Program-made: the position numbers and the translations under genes
Notes under the pieces: generated by a model
The model's input: the letters and a program-made list of their open reading frames with translations, nothing else
Databases searched by the model: none
What the model was told of the DNA's origin: nothing
Origin: Armatimonadota bacterium
Lineage (GTDB): Bacteria > Armatimonadota > UBA5829 > DTJY01
Assembly: GCA_017993055.1 (NCBI GenBank)
Contig: JAGONM010000011.1
Span: forward strand, 1 to 61,443
Length of the DNA stretch: 61,443 bases
Direction of reading: 5' to 3'
In this document: piece by piece, positions 59,846-61,443 of the stretch
Position numbering within the stretch: the stretch's first letter is position 1
How the letters are laid out: each line of letters starts with the position of its first letter

Positions 59846-61443
59846 ATGCAGGAAACAACAGCGACGACCGAAGGCCGCCTGCGCCGATATGCCCCGCTCC
59901 TCGTGGGCGCGGCGCTGGTCCTGGTCACGCTTGCATCGTATCGGTACGTGTTCCGCGCCGGCTTCGTCTTCGATGACGCCTTCTATCTTGTTCGGAACGC
60001 CCACGTGCGGAACGGCCTGGGGTTCGAGTCCGTGAAATGGGCCCTCAGGGCTTTCTACGGCGCGAACTGGCATCCGCTCACATGGCTCTCCTCGATGCTC
60101 GACTACCGGGTCTTCGGCGACCGTGCCGCCGGCCACCACGCCGTCAATCTCCTCTTTCACATCGTGAACTCGGTCCTGCTCCTCGTCGTGCTCAGGCGGA
60201 TGACCGGCAGTCTGTGGAGGAGCGCGTTCGTGGCGGCCCTGTTCGCCCTGCATCCCCTGCACGTGGAGTCCGTCGCGTGGCTCTCCGAGCGGAAGGATGT
60301 CCTGAGCGCGTTCTTCATGCTCGCCGCGATGTGGGCGTACGTCGGTTACGCCGATCGCCCTGGTCTCGGCCGATACGCGCTCGTGACCCTCGCCTTCGCG
60401 CTGGGCCTGATGTCCAAACCGATGCTGGTGTCTCTCCCGATTCTCCTGCTGATGCTCGACTGCTGGCCGCTCCGGCGCGTCTCGAGCCTCGGCCCCATGC
60501 CCCTCCTCATCGAGAAGCTGCCTCTGTTCGCGCTCAGTATCGCGTCCGGGGTGATAACCTATCTAGCCCAGCGGAGCGGCGAGGCCGTGGCCCGGTTGGA
60601 CAAGTTCCCGTTCGGCCTGCGTGCCGCCAACGCCCTGACATCGTATGTTGCGTACATCTGGAAGACTCTCTACCCGGCGGGTCTCGCCGCGTACTATCCG
60701 TATCCGAAGGAAGGAGTGCCGGCGCTCAGCGTGATCGCCGCCGCGCTGCTCCTGGCGGCGGTGACCTTGCTCGCGGTCCGCCTCGCGAGGTCGAGGCCGT
60801 ACCTGATCGTCGGCTGGCTCTGGTACGTCGTCTCGCTCATCCCGGTGATAGGCCTCGTGCAGGTCGGCGAGCAGGCGATGGCCGACAGGTACATGTACAT
60901 CCCGATGATCGGGCTGGGGATCGTGGTTGCCTGGGGCGTGCCGGACCTTCTGGCGCGGCCCGGCGGTGCGGCGCCCGTACAGCCTCCGGTGGCTCGCGGC
61001 CTTGCGGTGGTCTCCGCGGCCGTCCTGCTCGCGCTTGCCGCAGTCACGTCCGCGCAGGTTCGGCACTGGGAGAGCGACTACACGCTGTTCAGGCGCGTGG
61101 TCGAGGTCGCTCCCGGCAGCGCCCTCGCGCACAGCAACTACGGGCTGGCGCTGGCGGAGAAGGGGGAGTATGACAAGGCGATCGAGCAGTACGGAAAGGC
61201 TCTCGATGCCGATCCGACTTACGTGCGCGCATACTTCAACCTCGGCAACGCCCTGAAAGAGACCGGAAGGCCTGATGAGGCCGTACTGCAGTTCCGGGAG
61301 GCGCTTCGGATTGACCCGAACTATACCGACGCCAAGGTCGCCGCGGCGAACGTCATGGTGGAGCAGGGCGACGAAGACGCAGCCGCCGCTGAGTACGAGA
61401 AGGCACTGGAGGCAAATCCGAATGACCCCGTAGCGCATTACAA
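59846..61443 (+). CDS. TMTC-like multispanning membrane protein with TPR repeats (partial, runs off the window)
   Basis: At least 532 residues, incomplete at the 3-prime end. Residues about 15-425 contain some ten hydrophobic segments in a GT-C glycosyltransferase-like arrangement. The luminal acidic motif AGFVFDDAFYLVRNAHVRNG and the family-typical HPLHVESVAWLSERKDVLSA, plus GEQAMADRYMYIPMIGLG, match TMTC/O-mannosyltransferase-like TPR proteins. From about 430, TPR units follow (AHSNYGLALAEKGEYDKAIE, AYFNLGNALKETGRPDEAV). ATG 59846 follows GGGAGGG by eleven bases. Protein glycosylation is a reasonable guess, not shown. Confidence 0.8.
   Translation, partial: MQETTATTEGRLRRYAPLLVGAALVLVTLASYRYVFRAGFVFDDAFYLVRNAHVRNGLGFESVKWALRAFYGANWHPLTWLSSMLDYRVFGDRAAGHHAVNLLFHIVNSVLLLVVLRRMTGSLWRSAFVAALFALHPLHVESVAWLSERKDVLSAFFMLAAMWAYVGYADRPGLGRYALVTLAFALGLMSKPMLVSLPILLLMLDCWPLRRVSSLGPMPLLIEKLPLFALSIASGVITYLAQRSGEAVARLDKFPFGLRAANALTSYVAYIWKTLYPAGLAAYYPYPKEGVPALSVIAAALLLAAVTLLAVRLARSRPYLIVGWLWYVVSLIPVIGLVQVGEQAMADRYMYIPMIGLGIVVAWGVPDLLARPGGAAPVQPPVARGLAVVSAAVLLALAAVTSAQVRHWESDYTLFRRVVEVAPGSALAHSNYGLALAEKGEYDKAIEQYGKALDADPTYVRAYFNLGNALKETGRPDEAVLQFREALRIDPNYTDAKVAAANVMVEQGDEDAAAAEYEKALEANPNDPVAHY

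Noticed and set aside
59362-60262. Arginine-rich minus-strand frames across the 84-bp tandem repeat
   Set aside because: They only translate the DNA repeat as a 28-residue unit, have no ribosome-binding site and run into the sense TMTC-like gene.

Overview
The window reads as a chromosomal segment of a G+C-rich, free-living, probably Gram-negative-type bacterium. Signs are a PEP-CTERM protein, Tat-exported sulfatases, a lipoprotein solute-binding protein, a HtrA/DegP protease and many secreted carbohydrate-active proteins. A PASTA-domain Ser/Thr kinase next to rpe, several DUF4838/DUF4091/UroD-fold proteins and strong TTGACA-17/18-TANAAT promoters would fit Armatimonadota or a neighbouring, poorly cultured phylum. 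That placement is inference; nothing here fixes the taxonomy. No phage, insertion sequence, CRISPR array, rRNA or replication origin was seen.

Layout. (1) 42-14736, plus strand: a carbohydrate-utilisation locus. It holds a RhaT-type deoxysugar symporter, class II aldolase, FucI/AraA-fold isomerase, two UroD/MtaA-fold proteins, two secreted beta-helix proteins, a ribose-type binding protein and permease without an ATPase gene, and two Tat sulfatases. (2) 14904-18959, minus: lepA and a secreted DUF4838 protein. (3) 19070-26284, plus: phosphomannomutase, serS and cdsA behind a near-perfect promoter, then glnS, tRNA-Gln(CUG) with its own promoter, and a class II photolyase. (4) 26251-36300: a DUF4091 glycosidase-like protein, a LuxR regulator with an apparently leaderless transcript, an MsrB-MsrA fusion, an Eis-like acetyltransferase, a MEDS-HATPase regulator, a 59-residue Cys-rich protein, a GNAT enzyme, UDP-glucuronate decarboxylase and a DUF362 protein. 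(5) 36378-43088: a 972-residue DNRLRE/Fn3 surface protein, a pit phosphate-transport operon with two DUF47 regulators, and a TolB-like propeller. (6) 57782 down to 43240, minus: sixteen co-directional genes from one strong promoter to a strong hairpin. These are aroA, aroC, an FMN reductase, paaK, an ACT protein, a hypothetical, aroB, a small membrane protein, a PASTA kinase, rpe, a membrane protein, ribD-ribE-ribBA-ribH and degP. (7) 58118-61443: a PEP-CTERM protein with a long leader, a repeat-rich spacer, and a TMTC-like membrane/TPR protein that runs off the end.

The first locus looks like import and breakdown of a sulfated, deoxysugar-containing polysaccharide: sulfatases and beta-helix enzymes act outside, the symporter and binding protein take up sugar, and the isomerase and aldolase feed glycolysis. 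No sugar kinase or ABC ATPase is present, so they must lie elsewhere. The large minus-strand cluster joins shikimate and riboflavin synthesis with a signalling kinase and arylacetate activation.

The least expected content is non-coding. A palindromic element family with conserved GAGTAG and ATCGA borders and covarying stems occurs six times between 53.3 and 59.8 kb. Several families of degenerate 9-bp and 7-bp tandem repeats sit at gene junctions, supply stop or start codons, and in two enzymes (a UroD-fold protein and RibD) form in-frame inserts.
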